This document shows, piece by piece, positions 45,790 through 59,218 of a stretch of 64,000 nucleotides of DNA (positions are counted from its first letter, which is position 1; every line of letters starts with the position of its first letter). This DNA comes from Pleurostoma richardsiae (taxonomy: Eukaryota; Ascomycota; Sordariomycetes; Calosphaeriales; Pleurostomataceae), in contig JANBVO010000056.1 of NCBI GenBank assembly GCA_030052745.1, positions 1 to 64,000 of the forward strand, written 5' to 3'. Below the pieces are notes generated by a model. That model had not been told where the DNA came from, did not search any database, and saw only the letters and a list, made by a program, of their open reading frames with translations. The position numbers and the translations under genes are program-made.

Positions 45790-48700
45790 GGGCTTCACTT
45801 GTCGATGGGAAGTACGCCTCCTCTCAGTGCTCTCTCAGGACCTTGCCAGGCAGCCTGGGGTTTGCGGTAATAATCAAGCTTGTTTACTGGCTGCAGAGCG
45901 ACCCCATACATCGGAGCCGGTGAAGTTAGCTACTGTATCAGACCTGTAACGTCCGCGGGGAAGCTCGACTAGACGCCGCCCTCGTGATACAGGACTAAGA
46001 AAACCATCATGCGAACAGAGCTGTCGCGTGCGCCAGGAAGGGAAATATGTCCTCTAAACTACGGCGAGGACACGTCAATTTCCCGAGAGATTGGGCAAGG
46101 GACGCGGCGATTGGTGATCCGAGGGCGGCATGGCCGTCTGCGGAGGGATCCTGCATCTCTCCTGCGGTCCAGTGAGCGGAAACGAAGCGCTCGGTGTCAG
46201 TCTCGTCGCAAAACTGCGGAGATGGACGCTGCCACGTCACGTCAGCGGCCAAGAAGACCCTCGCAAAAAGGAGAGGATTCGGTGCGTTGGCGAAAATTAT
46301 GCTCTTCGTACTCCCAGTCGGCTTGCTCCTGCTATGAACGCGCGTGTGGTGCGTCTCTTGAAGAAGACGTCGTAATTAGAGCCTCTTCTCTCCATTAGGT
46401 AGAGGATCGTGCACGAGCAGCGGGCGACCCCGGGGCGGCAGCTTCGAACACACCCCCTGTGTTATAGGCAGGGTAAACTCCAATATTGCACAGGGGAGTT
46501 GCATGCGCGCCAGCAAGCATGAAGATCGACCTGACGCACACGACACAGCCCAGACCACCACCCGCGGGCCACTATCGGTACCGGATTCTGATCAATCACA
46601 GCCAGACCGGGAGGCAACGTGGTTGTCAGGTAGTGCTGGCAGTCAAGGTACTTTTCATCCGAACTTGAGCACCGTGCACTTGCCGTCCCCCTTTCCCGCT
46701 GGTGACGGGATAAGGTCGAGATAATTAGCCGCCCCCGTCTCTTTAACTTGCCTGCATCCGCGTCGATCTCCACCCCGTCCAGCATACCAGCCTGCCAAAT
46801 TGCGGTATCCGGCTGCTTGGTAACATGACACTGAAGCCGTCCCGCCTTGCCCGAGTCGCGCGTCGTGGGACATGCCCGCCTCGTGTGTCAGGCGAGCTAC
46901 CGAGCAGCAGAGCAAGCCACGCCCCTCGCCGGAGGGACTCTAGCAGCTCGGAGTCCCCGAGCATCGAATCCTCCATCGATTGGACGCTGCTGTCCTCAAC
47001 AAAATCGTAGTGGTGTTCACGGGTCTGTCCCCTGCTTGCACCCCCCATGACGACCATCATACTATCTATACCTTGCTGCGTCAGGAAGTGACGGCAGCAG
47101 GGTGTCGTGAAGGGAAATTTTTTTAATGAGTGGTGATCTCTGAGCAGGCGCGTGCGGCAGCCCCTGTTCAGCCAAAATTTCCGTCTCGTCCGCGTTTGGG
47201 CCAGGCGGGTTAGGATCACAGTTCCGGGCCCATCGCATGAATTTAACGAGATGATTGTATCGCGTGCAGCGGGCTCGAGGTCGGGGACCACAGTGAGGCC
47301 CGTGATGAGGACGAAATTCCCCGAACTAACGAAATGAGTTGATTATGCGGGAGGCCTGTTCCCAATCGCCATAAGAGGCATGCTAAGTCTCGAGGATACA
47401 TACCCCGCTGCCTACCAAATCCGTGCTGGGAGGAGACGCTGGCGTGCTAGTCCAATGCTTTGCGATTTGCGATATCACCGGCAGACGAAATGGTGCTGGC
47501 TGGTCGATTTAAGGAAGGTGACGCAGGACTGACCGGAGGTTCTGCACCAGCGACAACAACATGTAGATTCTTTCTTGACTGAAGAAGAGCTCGGACCGGC
47601 CGCTTGTCGGCAGAAACCTGCGGCGGACGGCGTCAGCAATTGACGCATGTATCTTCTCTGGAAACACAGCGGCGGTCTGAGGACAAAGAGGATCGCCAAT
47701 GCCGAACGCTACACACAGCTTGGTTCTGGCCGGGAACTTTCCTCGACATTTCGACGGACAGACCAAAGGGCTGGGGGCGCCGTTGGCCGGCTACCACCAT
47801 ACACTACAATATTAGTGGTGGTGTCTGTCCGCATCGGGAGAGTTAAAATGGGAATGACAGCCCCAGCGTCGTGGCCCCCGGTAGGCGTGAAGCTGTCAAT
47901 GCTTCGCAGAAGGTCCGTGTTGTTCCCCGAAGAGAAGACTCGGTTGATCAACCTGGATCGCTTATGCCGCCGTTGTCTAATAAAATCCGCACAGGTATCT
48001 ACTGTGCACAGCTCCCTCCGCAAGGTACTTTCATAGCTCTGCCGTGCCCCGGCGGAGGTTTGTGCGCCAATCGAGCAAGCGCGCCTCACTAGAGTTACAG
48101 GTGTGCCGCCACGAATCCGGGCCGGAGCAAGGAAGAGGTGACCGGTTGCGAGCTGGGCCGGGAACAGAACGACCGACGCGGGACCTCGAGCCTAAGGTAC
48201 ACAGATAAGGAACTTAGAAAGGGTTCTAACTCCCAACGTTAGATATCGCCGGAGGTTTCTCCCAAGTGAGAACACCTTTAACGGGCAGCTGAGGTAAGTG
48301 AGATACGGATACATATCGACACCTCAAACAGCCGGGCACAGGCTCCTTGTTCCGGAGACAGAAGAACGAACCTCAGCGCAAGTACGCGTAAATAGGCGAC
48401 AGACGACCTGGCAATGGCCTCGAAGCCCCGAGCGCACATCGCAAGGTGTATTGAGATCTCCGACTGTTTGCTTCTGAGAGGCGCTCGACGTCTCACGCTC
48501 GGTGCGGACTCCGCGGTATCTCGAGACGCTAGACTAGGCACATTTGCGCCGGTCTAGGTTCCCAAGGGTCGATGGCCATCCGAGGCGTCAGATTTCGGCC
48601 TGCTAGTCTAGGAGTGGTGGATAAATCGTTAGCGGCAGGTTTCGCACGGTCGTCCGCTAAACTTCCGACTCCTTTCCAGCAATGTCGAAGTCAACTTGGA

Positions 48701-51337
48701 CTATGCCGCGTGTACACTCTGCCGTGGCTCTAGACTTGAACTGCATCGGTCGCATACGGGCACTGTCAAGCATACAGGGTCAGCCCTTGGCTTCAGGCAT
48801 TTAGCTCTCATTAGACAGTTTCCCAAAGAGGGTTCCGTGCCTGTTCCGCGGTCTCTCGGTAGGGACAAGGTTGGGTACCCCATACGTCGGGAACTACCCG
48901 GGGGTCGAATGTAGAGGACTCTTTCAATACGGTAGCGCACCGTGGTGCTAAATGTACGGACCAAGTCGCGGTCTGTGGTCCCCGCCTTATATTACCTCAA
49001 TTAAAGCATCAAGATCGCCCCTGCTTTGCATGATACCCTAGCAAGGGGACACCGTGGGGTGGAGAGCTTAGGTGATGGGTCCCGTCCTCCAGCAGCCATC
49101 ATAATGGTCAGTTGTTTAGCTCTGTCATACGAGAGCATATGAAGGGAAAGCATGCTCTATTAGTGTATGGTCAGCTCAAGTTTGTTACCGTCAGTTTAGA
49201 ATCCTCAGGTGGAAGAGACAGGATCGTCTGCGCTGTGTATGTTACGGAGCAGCTTAGAAAGAAGCGAGTCGCGACTCGCAAACTCACGGTGCCGCAGCCT
49301 GAAGTCAGTGATCTTCCCTACCGTGTATGGAAATAATGTACGGTAAGGCGCTTGCGCACCAATAGTCAGCGGGAAGCGGATATAGTCGAGGTCCAAGCTC
49401 CTTTAGAAAATCTCCGGGGAAATGTGGTATGTGCTCCGCTGATCATCTTCAGAGGTCTTTCAACGTCCGTCGATGATCGGCAACGCAGCTCGACGGGAGC
49501 CCGTTGGCCGGAAGAGAAGCTGTCACTATCCGTGAAGTCCTAGTGTAATCCGATCGCGCGCCTGTGCGTCTTTGGACAACGTCTGCATTATGATCAGAGG
49601 AGAGAGTCTAGAAACTGAGCTCCGCGAGCAGAGCGCTCAAGCGTACCTGCGTCAACCCAAAGCCAGGATGTGCTAATTTAAAACTGAACGTTGTGAGTCA
49701 GAGACGAGGATCTCTGAGCCCTGATTTTTAGCGAAGGAGCGGCGATCTTCACATCAGACGAACTAGCCGCCGGGCTTATACTCAACAACCGTTGCACAAT
49801 GGAGCAGACTGGATGAATCGACAGCTACAGCCGCCCATCTTCCGTGTAGGCCGCCAGTCGCCACGACGACTCTGTGGAGTGCCCGTAGGACGAAGGGAAT
49901 TAAAATTAGGCGGAACGCACCACTGCGGACCCGGAGTTCAGAGATACACGGCCTCTAGGTCAACACCCTCTCGAGACCTGCAAGGGTCCTTGAGTTGCTC
50001 GCGCAGGCTTAGTCTTGTCGGACGATGTTTCGAAGGACAGGCATAACTCTCTAGTTATTTTATATGAGCGTCATTGCATGAAGAGTAATACTGGAGGCGA
50101 CTCGGAGACGTGTCAGACAACCGAAGTGGTTCCGACGTGTCAAGTCCTCGTTGTAGTGTGTAGACTGGAGGCCGAGGTACCCTGTGCTCTTCCAATGCTG
50201 GCGGCACGCACAGCCGGGAAATGACGCACGAGCTCCAGATAACAGAGCCTCATGGAGAATGCAGCCTAATATTGACCAGAGATCGAAGCAGACGATTCCT
50301 CCAACTTTCTGAGAATGCCGTCTTTGTTCTTGACTGACAGACGGCAGCGACCCAGCTGTTTGATCTCCGCGTTTGCTCCGCAGCTGGCTCTATTTTTACA
50401 TGATTCACTGATTTGCGTCGACTTGAGACATGAGATCTGTCTCGCTAGAACAGGATTTTGACGCGGAGGTGGCGGGCGGGAACGGCATAATAGTACGATT
50501 AAGGTCGGTAGGAACTGGGGGGCTTGCAGGGGGCAGGCTGACGATGCCTACGCGCGTTAAGTGGTAACCAATTGCTCCTTTCCACTAGATGACGGAGATG
50601 TATGAGAACAAGAGCCTATGGAGGTGTATTAGACTAACGGCGCATCATCAGGGGTACTGGGCACCAGCAATGACAGGGTAACGATACTGCCCGTAGCACG
50701 TGCGAGACATCTGCAGTCTGCAGAGTGCAGATTAGCCCAATGCTAGGCAGGCGGGCAGGTTGCGGCTTTAATTCTGCCATCACACAGGGGAGCAAGCAAA
50801 GGCTCAGCTGACGTCTCCATGCCCGAGTATTTGAACTGCAACGTCAGCCAAAAGGAGAAAGATTGCACGAATCTGTACGGGGCGTTAAATAGGCCCCCAT
50901 GTGTCCATGTGCCTTTGTCCCCATCCGGGGTGTTACTGTCGCATCCGTTGCCATAAATCCATATCAATAGCGAAGTGGAACGCTATGCCGAAAAGCACCC
51001 GCCAGGCCAGGCACCGCCCGAATCTTGGCGAGAGGGCCACGATGCGAGATCTGGATGCATTGATCAAGCGAGGGCGATGTCACCCTCCCACTGATGGGGT
51101 GAAAGGCTGCTGTGGGCTCCTGCAATAGCTGTCGGCTTTATAGCTGGAGACCTCGACGCTGGGACTCGATGCAGGGGGAGACCTTGTTCTCCTGTACCCT
51201 CCCACTGCGCAGTCCAGCAATGAGCATGAATCCGGGCTGTGATGGCGGATATGGACCGACGACTGTTGGACCATATCAAAAGAGGGAGAGGCCTAAGATC
51301 ATGCTGTGAGGAGTCAATGGGGGACCACAGTAGGCAG

Positions 51338-51348
51338 GTACGGAGTAC
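51338..51348 (+). repeat. Dispersed motif GTACGGAGTAC
   Basis: The second exact copy of the 11-mer, here in plus orientation, in the same gene-poor region. Confidence 0.6.
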
Positions 51349-54300
51349 ATGGCATCTATTGATGGATCGCTCCTGCAGTTGTGCACTTTCCAGGTTGGGA
51401 AGGTTGTGATAGGGCCTGGACACGTAAAATGCACCGGGTACTTGCACGATGGATGCTTATTGCGAGGCGCGGTACCCAAGTCGTACCTCGAGGTATCGAA
51501 CGGGCAGGAGGCAACCCGTTTTGTTCTCGAGGCCTCATCATTGTCAGCGGTTCCAATTACTTGAGGCACGTTACATACCTAAGTAAGGTACGAGTAAATA
51601 TCCCTCACAGATTGAACTCGCAAATCCTCACCTTACGCTCAGGCATAAGCATCAGGGACAGCAGAACCCAGATGACGTGCGCACCGACGCCGCAAGCCAC
51701 GGTGCCTTAAGCTTTGGGCACTACTGCAAAGGAGGGCACATAGTCCAGGCTGCATCCTCGCCGTCTGTTGGCCACCTTGACTCTGCATGACTTCTTGACA
51801 GCGACCCGCGAGCCCCGCCGTCCCATCCCTCATGACGCACATTGCGCTAACCCAGTGTAGCACCCAGCCGCGGTTCCTTCAGACGAGAGGGTGATGTGGT
51901 GCGGCGATACACCCACGCGGTACCAGTACCTGCCTGGCGCCGTGTAGGAGAGCCTGTTGCGGCGGGATCCAGCAGTGGCACATCCTCAGAATCCCCCCTA
52001 ATCTAACTTCAGCGCGTTGGCGTTAGACACGCGCAAATCGACTTGGCCTAAGTGCGGATTTTCGACTATTGTTGCGTGCAAAAGTCATGGGAGAAGTCTC
52101 TTGGCTTGGCTCGCTCGAGTCATCACCCCATGCCTCGCGTTCTTGAACTGACTGATGAGCGTTCCAGGCCAAGACGACTTTGGCTCTAACAGTCTATAGA
52201 GCCCAGCTATCTACTCCGTGTCCGCCCTTGGGAAACCTGCCGGTAGTCGCAGGCATGCACGAATTAGCCCGGCCTCGGCAGCAGAGAGTGCGGAGATGCA
52301 ACGAGCTCAGTGCCCGGTATTTCGAACTCCGCATATCTACGAAGCGCTCTATGCGTACTGCACAACGCGAGTTATCCACTCCAGCGACGGAGTCGTATGT
52401 CTTGACTTGAGGCCGACTCGGTCCTTAGCGATTTGCAAGCTCCCCACATACGAACCCGTCAATTACGGGCGTTACGGCCGGGGACCTACCAGTGCGGGCC
52501 AGGCCTTGTGATGCCCGTCTAGCAGCCTACCTAGTCGGGTATGGCCACCTCTGCTCCGGGCCATGTAAGTGCAGCACATACCCCACCCTCTGCCGCCCTC
52601 ATCCCATCTTCAGTGTAGCGACTTGCCTAACACAGATAGTTTGGTAGATGGATCTGCCTGGGGCCCGCCGAAGCGACAGCTTCCGAGGCTCCGCTGAAGG
52701 AACAGGATACCCAACCGTTGGCGTTGGTTCCTGACGATGCCCTGCCGTGATGCTGGCCCCTACCCCTCCCAGGGGTTTCGCTCGTCCCTTGACTCGCTAC
52801 ATTACCTGGACCTATCTTTGGCCGACCAGCATTTGTACCATGCGGCCAGGTAGGTTGCAAGCGCCGTGAGATGGATTCGCCTCCTGCCTCCTTTGATAGT
52901 GAACGAGCTCCCCTCGGTAATGGTAAAGATGGGAGAGGTCCTTGTCGCAGCCGTGTTTGTTACACCCCCTCCCCTGGGTGCATCTCGGCAGGCAACAGCA
53001 CAAGATAACTTTGTCGGTCTTCGGAGTTTTGACTCCACAGGCATCTTAGCCAAGCCAGGGCTTGATACTTTCCGACCTGCCCTAGGTGTGAGCCGAAATG
53101 ATAGGTACGTGTGCAGCATGACGGCGGCGTCGAGAGGTAATTAAGGTACGTACTCCACACTAGTCTCCGGTGCTGTGTGTTCGGCTCAGGGTACCCATTT
53201 ACAGGTACTGCCACCCCCCTTATAGGAGGTCTCTGCCGACCGGGGTTCCTGGTGCACTCTGCGCCTCTTGATCCGAGCACAGATGCTCGTCCCGTTCGTC
53301 ATCTCGACTCTGCATGAAAAAGAGGTTATTATCCAGCATCTCATTGCAGCGTTCTTTTACTCTAGGAGCCTATGCGCCCCTCGAATCGTGCCTGGATCGA
53401 GCCAGAGATGATCAGATAAACTAGCACCTACCCAGGTATGCACGCGCCATTGACCGCTCTGTGATCTGTCAAGCAGCCCAAGTGGCTAACGCGCTAAGAG
53501 CTGGCTGGCCAGCTAACGACGGAGCTTTCCAGGCTTGAAGTCTGAGGTAAAGGAAGGGGTGGAGAACTAAGCTGTAGCGCACATATCAAGCCTCCCCGTT
53601 GCGCACGAGGCGTGGAGTCGTGCCTGGACGGGACTGTCTAGCGCGAGTATGTCAGGCATGGACCATGGTGTCTCTGTTTAGTTGTCTAGTTGTCTCTGCG
53701 TGCGGATCTCTGTGTCTTGTCTCTGCCTCTCCCGGCCCAAGCTGTGCGCCAACGCAGATATCTCCTTGCTTTAAGAGACTTTCCACGGCTCAAGTTGCCC
53801 CGAATCCCTCTCATGCTCTTGTCTCTGCCCTCCAGCCATGTGTGTCGAGGTACTTGGCTGTAGGTTCGCGTAGCCGATCTGCACAGTCCATTGCCCTTAC
53901 ACGCACCTAATGTACCCAGCTGTAAGGGCGTTGAAATGGATGCAAACCACGGTATGTATCTCTAGGTAGACGGCATACACTTTTGTAGGCGGAGTACCTG
54001 ATGCAGCATCTCCGGTGTGTATCTGCCTTGTGCCTGTGCGCTGGTGCCAGCGAGCGGCATTGCGACAGGTCAGCCCCAGGCGTGGGAGGAGCCGAGGTGT
54101 CGAAGAACGAGGTGGCCTGTATAGGTACCTGCCCGTCCCGCTGAGTGCTCGCTGGTACTTGTTGAACCTTCCAGGTTTAGGTGCCCCAAGTAGGTACCTT
54201 CCCGTAAGCTGTGGCCTGCTTTCTCGTCGAGGATGCGTCGAGTCCTTGGACTGACGGGACGTTCCTTCGTGGCCATTAACGACTTCCCGGACGCGCGCGC

Positions 54301-54466
54301 ACACTCTGATCCTCCCCTTTGGCTGCCGAAGCCGACATGCGAGACACGCACCCTGTCCCGGATCGAAAATTGCGTTGAAACTGTCTTAGGCGCTCTGTCG
54401 CATATCTTCACAATTCCACAGGACGAACGAACCCCACGGAGAATTCTCGCGGATCCGTCACTATCT

Positions 54467-54485
54467 TTCCTAGCTTAGCTAGGAA
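54467..54485. repeat. Short inverted repeat (hairpin)
   Basis: TTCCTAGC and GCTAGGAA flank a 3-base loop, a perfect 8-bp stem. No flanking gene gives it an obvious role. Confidence 0.5.
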
Positions 54486-54502
54486 GGGAACGCCTTTCCG
54501 CC

Positions 54503-54525
54503 GCCTGCCCGCCTGCCCGCCTGCA
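54503..54525. repeat. Tandem repeat, unit GCCTGCCC
   Basis: Almost three head-to-tail copies of the 8-bp unit. Confidence 0.7.
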
Positions 54526-54640
54526 TACCGGCGACTTCCTGTTCGTGCACGACTCGCTTGAGTCGCTTGTCTAGACCGCGGATACCTCCGTACACGTATC
54601 GGCGACGGCTTGTTCTTCATGCTGGGAATGGAGCCTTGTG

Positions 54641-54671
54641 CATCATCATCATCATCGTCATCATCATCATC
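54641..54671. repeat. CAT trinucleotide microsatellite
   Basis: Ten CAT units with one interruption (CGT). It lies outside any supported coding region. Confidence 0.85.
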
Positions 54672-55839
54672 CCGGTCTTGCTCATCCTGGTAGGGGCCAC
54701 ACTCGTTTGGTTCCCGCGCATGCATGGCCATGCACGCTGTTCAGGAGCGACGGCCCCATATCAGATGAGCGCCCGGATCCCAAAAGAGCAGACTCGGGCC
54801 CCGGCCCTGCTCCAACGCGTGCATACAAGGTCCGGGGCATGGACAACGACCGGTGGACAAAATAAGAGAGCACAGGGTACTCGGCTACACCTCACCAGGA
54901 CGACAGGGGAGCTGCTTGAGGCATAGTAGCCTTACCCTTGATTTTAGCAGCCACGGCCAGGGTCCCCTCCCCAAAGGCCACCCCCCTCCAGATCAACCCT
55001 GAACCATCCCGGTCGCCATCTTGGCTCCATCTCAATTGCTCCCCTCCTTAAGTTGCACAAAAAGCCCTTGGAGCCACTGACACAATATCCTTTCCCCAAC
55101 CTACCGATCCCTCGACCGCGACCGCCTCCCGTGAGCACGAGCACGAGCTCGCCCGCAGAAAGCTGACCCTGGACTCAGAGTCCCTGCCCTTCGTCTTCCC
55201 CGTCCCTCTGCATCCCGATGCGTGCTCTGTTTTCTCAAGGCCCAGTGACTTCCCGCGCCGTGCATCTTCTGCGCCTCTCCGCGCACCTCCGGCAAGCACG
55301 AGCACCACCGTATGCCGTATTACGGGAACCCCAGGATCCATCGAGCTAGTATTACAGTGCAGCATCTTGTCCAACCCGTTATCGAAAGCGCGGGTGTCGT
55401 CTGCTCTTGCAACTAGCCTAGCAGGCGGGCCTTCACCCTACGGCTTCTTGGAACTCATCACCGAAGCGTCAACCACCGCGGGATCCCTGAGCACCTTGGA
55501 GACTTGTTCCCGAAACGACTTGCGTGTCTCTGGAGCTCCCGTATCCCAGGTGGCTCCTTGACGGCGTTGTCTCGAGCTTCTCCCACTGCCGCTGTCTAGA
55601 AGGACAATCTAGTAAGGAGCGAGGACCACCTGCGACGCACATCTTCGCCTCGATCATACAGCACCGAAACCGTTCATTAAGCGGGGTATGTCGCCGGCAG
55701 ACACCATATCCAAGGTCAGGTCCGGTCATTCACCTCCGAAATTTAGGATCGCGGCGGTCCGGAAGGCCTCGCCGTCTTGTCGTGAGAGAACGCGCGTGGA
55801 GGTCTCTTCTCCAACGCCAGAACTTGCAGCATCGTATCC

Positions 55840-58455
55840 ATGCAAGCCATAGTCCGGCAACGCGATATCGCAGACAGTTTGCTCGGCCAACGTCGAGGGT
55901 ATCCAGATCTGCCGCGCTTCGCTCTCGACCTGAACTGGGCCAGAGCAGAGACCGAGAGTGCCGCCTCCTCAGGAGGCTATCCTTCTCCGCCCATGTCAGG
56001 GTCTCCGCCAAATCCACCCAGAACAGCCCAAGAAGCCGGGGATCGAAGGGAACATTTATATTCGACATCCAGCCAAGATGTCTACCGCGGAGGTGCAACG
56101 ACACAGCGCGACACGAGACTTCAGACCGGCGCCCATAACCCGATCGGGCCGTATGCACCCGGACCAGAGAGGATGCCTTACGTCTTTCCTCGCCCTCAGG
56201 AAGCACTGCCCAGACAGTCGACATACGCTTCACAGTCAGCGCCGATGACGCCACAGCATCCATACCTGCCCGTCCCCATCCCTGGTCCTGGCCCTGGCCC
56301 TGGACTCGCGACGATACCAGGACTCGGACCTGCAGCGCCCGGGTACCCGATAACGTCCCGCCCATCGGTACCGGAAAATCCTCCGCCATACGCCTCGCCA
56401 AAGAGGAAGACGAAAGGGCACGTTGCTCACGTAGCTTCCGCGTGTGTGCCTTGTAAGAGAGCCCATCTTAGGTATGTGCCTCCAGGGCAGCAACTGCTTC
56501 CGTCAAAAACTGGCTGACCAATTGTAGATGTGACGGTACGTGAACTTTTTTGCTCTAAAGCCCTTGTGTCTCGCGATGAACTTGAAGGAGGAACTGGTAT
56601 GTGTCAACGTGGTTCCTTTCGACACGGCGGTTCGTCTTGCTGGTCACTATCCGATTCGATCAGCCCCTTGGGCGGCGATAGGGTACTCGAAGCCCTCATA
56701 AGGAAACTTTCGTCGCCACGGATTGCCCCTTGCGCCTAGGGGGAAAGCGACTGCGAAGAGGCAGTGGTATAATTTGCGCCGCAAGAGCTTAGGCACAGGA
56801 ACCGGCCACCCAGTCTGAAGGTGATGTACTCCTGCTTTGGAGGAATGCAAGTGATAGCAGAAACTTGCCGACATGTATCTTGGCAACCCGTGCAGCGGTG
56901 TGTTATGAGAGCCGCCAGGGAGTTGACACTTAAGGGCTGGCGGGAAGCGTTTCTCGCCAGTGTCGACGCCTCCCTGGTAACGCAACGTTCTCCAACGCTC
57001 TCCAAGCTGTCTGGGACTGTGGCAAAGGCTCCAGCATACCTGCGCTATCCACGAAGAGGGGCGAGCAAGACTTGAATGGGTCGACAAGTAGAAGGCACCG
57101 CCAGGATGCAATTTTGACCCTGTTTTTGTTCCCGAGGGCCGGGAGCGGTAGCGAGTGCTAGCGAGTGCAACTAGGGCGACTTTCCCAGGCCTGATGCGAT
57201 TTATTTCTTGCCCTACTTTGCAAGGACTGGAAAGTCAGGGGCTAACCTTCAGCTAGCTCAACGGCCATGTTCTCGTTGTCTCAGCACTGGCAAAGAAGAT
57301 GCGTGTATCGATGTCCAGCACAAGAAGCGTGGCCGGCCTCGACTTCGAGACGATAGAGAGAACCGGTTCGACCCATCTCATCCTCCAGACCCATCGATGA
57401 GGAGACCGATGTACAACCCACAAGGCGTAGTAGGTCCAGCATACGATGATCCCCTTCGTCGAAACCAGTCTTATCGGGTATTGAAATCGCAGCCGCCCGA
57501 AGCAATAGCGCCGAGATTTATCGAACGAGGCTCGCTCGCAGATGCCAACCTATACCCACCACCTCTCTCCATCTCGACACGAGAACCCGAGCCCGCAGCA
57601 TTCGTGACCATGGATCTAGAGATAGCAAAGGCGTCGGTCACCTTCGCAGAGGCCATAGGGAGGCCGTCACCGCAGGGCCACAAACTCACCGAAATTATTG
57701 TCCCCGGTGATCGAGACAAAGTGCTGGGACTCTGGCGGCAGATGCAGGACGAGCAGACAAGAAAGGAGCCAAACTATCTGCCGCCCATCTTTGGAAAGCA
57801 AGAGGAAGAGAGAGTGATCCACGAGTTAACTTTCAGCGCAGAGGAGATCGCCAGATACACACTGGACAGGCAAGAATACCTGACATTCAGGACATCGAGC
57901 GGCCATCACAGGGTGTTTCCGGTACGGATGGGGCTTGCCAAGGAGGACTCGATATATTTCATCGTAGTCCTCCTAAATATGGCCGCACGGCCATTCCAAC
58001 ATCCGACACCTTCTCCCCAACAGCGAGATCCTCGAGACTCGCCGTACTCGTACCCGGTACCGGCGCAACCATACTCCCAGCCTACGCCCGTCTCGGCGAC
58101 GTTTGATCCGCGGGAGAGAATGGGAAGTGAGCTGGCCTACGGATCGAGAACACACGGAGCTCCAAGCCAGTTGATGGCAGGCTTAAGTCCAGGTCTGCCC
58201 TCGTCCTATGGTGCTTCGCCTAGCAGGCCTGACTACCCGGTTGCTCCGTCCTACCAGATTCCCCGCAGCGAGTTGCCTCCCGTTTCTCGGCCCTCAGAGC
58301 CGTCTGGATACCAGCTGCCGCCAATACGAAATCGGCAGCAGACATCACAGCAAATTGTCAGTCCAGGGGAGCAGACTTGGCCTCGAGACGAAAGACAGCG
58401 AGTCGACATTGGTGGCCTGATTGACAAACCAGATCAGGCAGACCGGCCGCAATGA
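55840..58455 (+). CDS. Zn2Cys6 transcription factor with PAS-like domain
   Basis: Exons 55840-56471, 56528-56535 and 57257-58455 join to about 612 residues. The zinc cluster is built across three exons: ACVPCKRAHLR, then an 8-nt microexon completing Arg-Cys-Asp, then QRPCSRC ... DACID. This gives Cx2Cx6Cx5Cx2Cx8C near residues 200-232, followed by a basic linker (HKKRGRPRLRD). Residues 330-460 form a PAS-like region (FVTMDLEIAKASVTFAEAIG ... FPVRMGLAKEDSIYFIVVLL). The flanks are Pro/Ser-rich and disordered, including a Gly-Pro run near residue 150, and the C-terminus ends VDIGGLIDKPDQ. The layout is like AcuK/Ert1-type regulators, but orthology is not claimed. The second intron is 721 nt, about ten times the usual size. 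Retention of the 56-nt first intron would end the protein before a complete zinc cluster. The N-terminus may extend upstream through another exon. Confidence 0.85.
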
Positions 58456-58750
58456 TCAGTGCGAGATCGCAGCGGCGGGCCACCTAGGATTGGTCGGACT
58501 CGCCTGACTTGATATCTCTCCCCAAAACTCAGATCGTTATCGTCACCGGACTTGAAGGTGCTGTCCACTTCGCCTTTTCGTCCTCGATTGCGTACTGTTT
58601 ATGGGTGCGTTGTACTTGTACGCCTTCCACTATACCCCCTAAAGCGTTGTTTGCGTAGCGCATCTTGGAGATACCACTGTACAAAGTGTACATGTTCAAG
58701 GGATGGCTGAATTCCCATGAGTGGACATTCCCTCGTCCCATCATGCGGCA

Positions 58751-59218
58751 TCATCGGAGTTTTAAACGCATCTTGTGTTGTGCTTTCATCCCAGCAGGCA
58801 TGTCGGGATTAATGTGGGCTGGCAGCCATGGGTTTTCTGTCGTTTCTTGCTTCTGGCGTTGGCTGGCAAAGTATCGTCGAACTGTGAGATACAGGAGGGC
58901 GTCGTCCGTTGGGAGCATTTTGGTTTTCTGGAGGCACGATATTCTTGGTCCTTTTGTGTTCTCGAGCTCTTCGACTAGAAGGATTTTCTCGGTCGAAAAC
59001 ATGTCGTTTAATATAGTTTCCCGGAGGATGGATCTCAACGTTTCGTCGACATGGTCTCCACCGGTTAGGATGGCGACGGATTCTGCCTGTCTGACCCAGC
59101 TTCTGACTTCGACCTGTACATATATACCAAAGAACCTTCGGTGTGGAGCCGCAGAAGGCTTTACCGTGCGGAAGGCATCAACAAGAAACCGGGCGGAACC
59201 CGAGTCTTCTCGATGCAA
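58751..59218 (-). CDS. Doubtful open reading frame, no known family
   Basis: A 155-codon open frame on the minus strand has protein-like alternation of charged and hydrophobic residues (TLRSILRETILNDMFSTEKI, KILLVEELENTKG, DDALLYLTVRRYF). It has no in-frame ATG near its 5' end, so it would need an upstream exon or a later start. I could not find a convincing splice. It may be a remnant or chance. Confidence 0.25.
   Translation of the reverse strand: MHREDSGSARFLVDAFRTVKPSAAPHRRFFGIYVQVEVRSWVRQAESVAILTGGDHVDETLRSILRETILNDMFSTEKILLVEELENTKGPRISCLQKTKMLPTDDALLYLTVRRYFASQRQKQETTENPWLPAHINPDMPAGMKAQHKMRLKLR

Larger units (their letters stand above)
43232..55839. other. 12.6-kb gene-poor region
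   Basis: No gene, transposon or RNA gene could be supported in this stretch, although the rest of the window averages about one gene per 2-3 kb. Open frames are short, lie on both strands and often lack an ATG. Base composition is roughly balanced, so it does not look like a strongly AT-rich RIP-mutated island. It holds several microsatellites, a 13-bp tandem repeat near 44166, an 8-bp tandem repeat near 54503 and dispersed copies of TACGGAGTAC and TAGGTACCT. A minus-strand frame at 44595-45146 has some protein-like stretches (YASPNVYPSPPMTARF) but no ATG near its start. It could be a decayed gene. Confidence 0.5.

Noticed and set aside
43232-55839. Possible transposable element or RIP-mutated repeat in the gene-poor region
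   Set aside because: No transposase or reverse-transcriptase motif, terminal repeat pair or strong AT bias was seen by eye.
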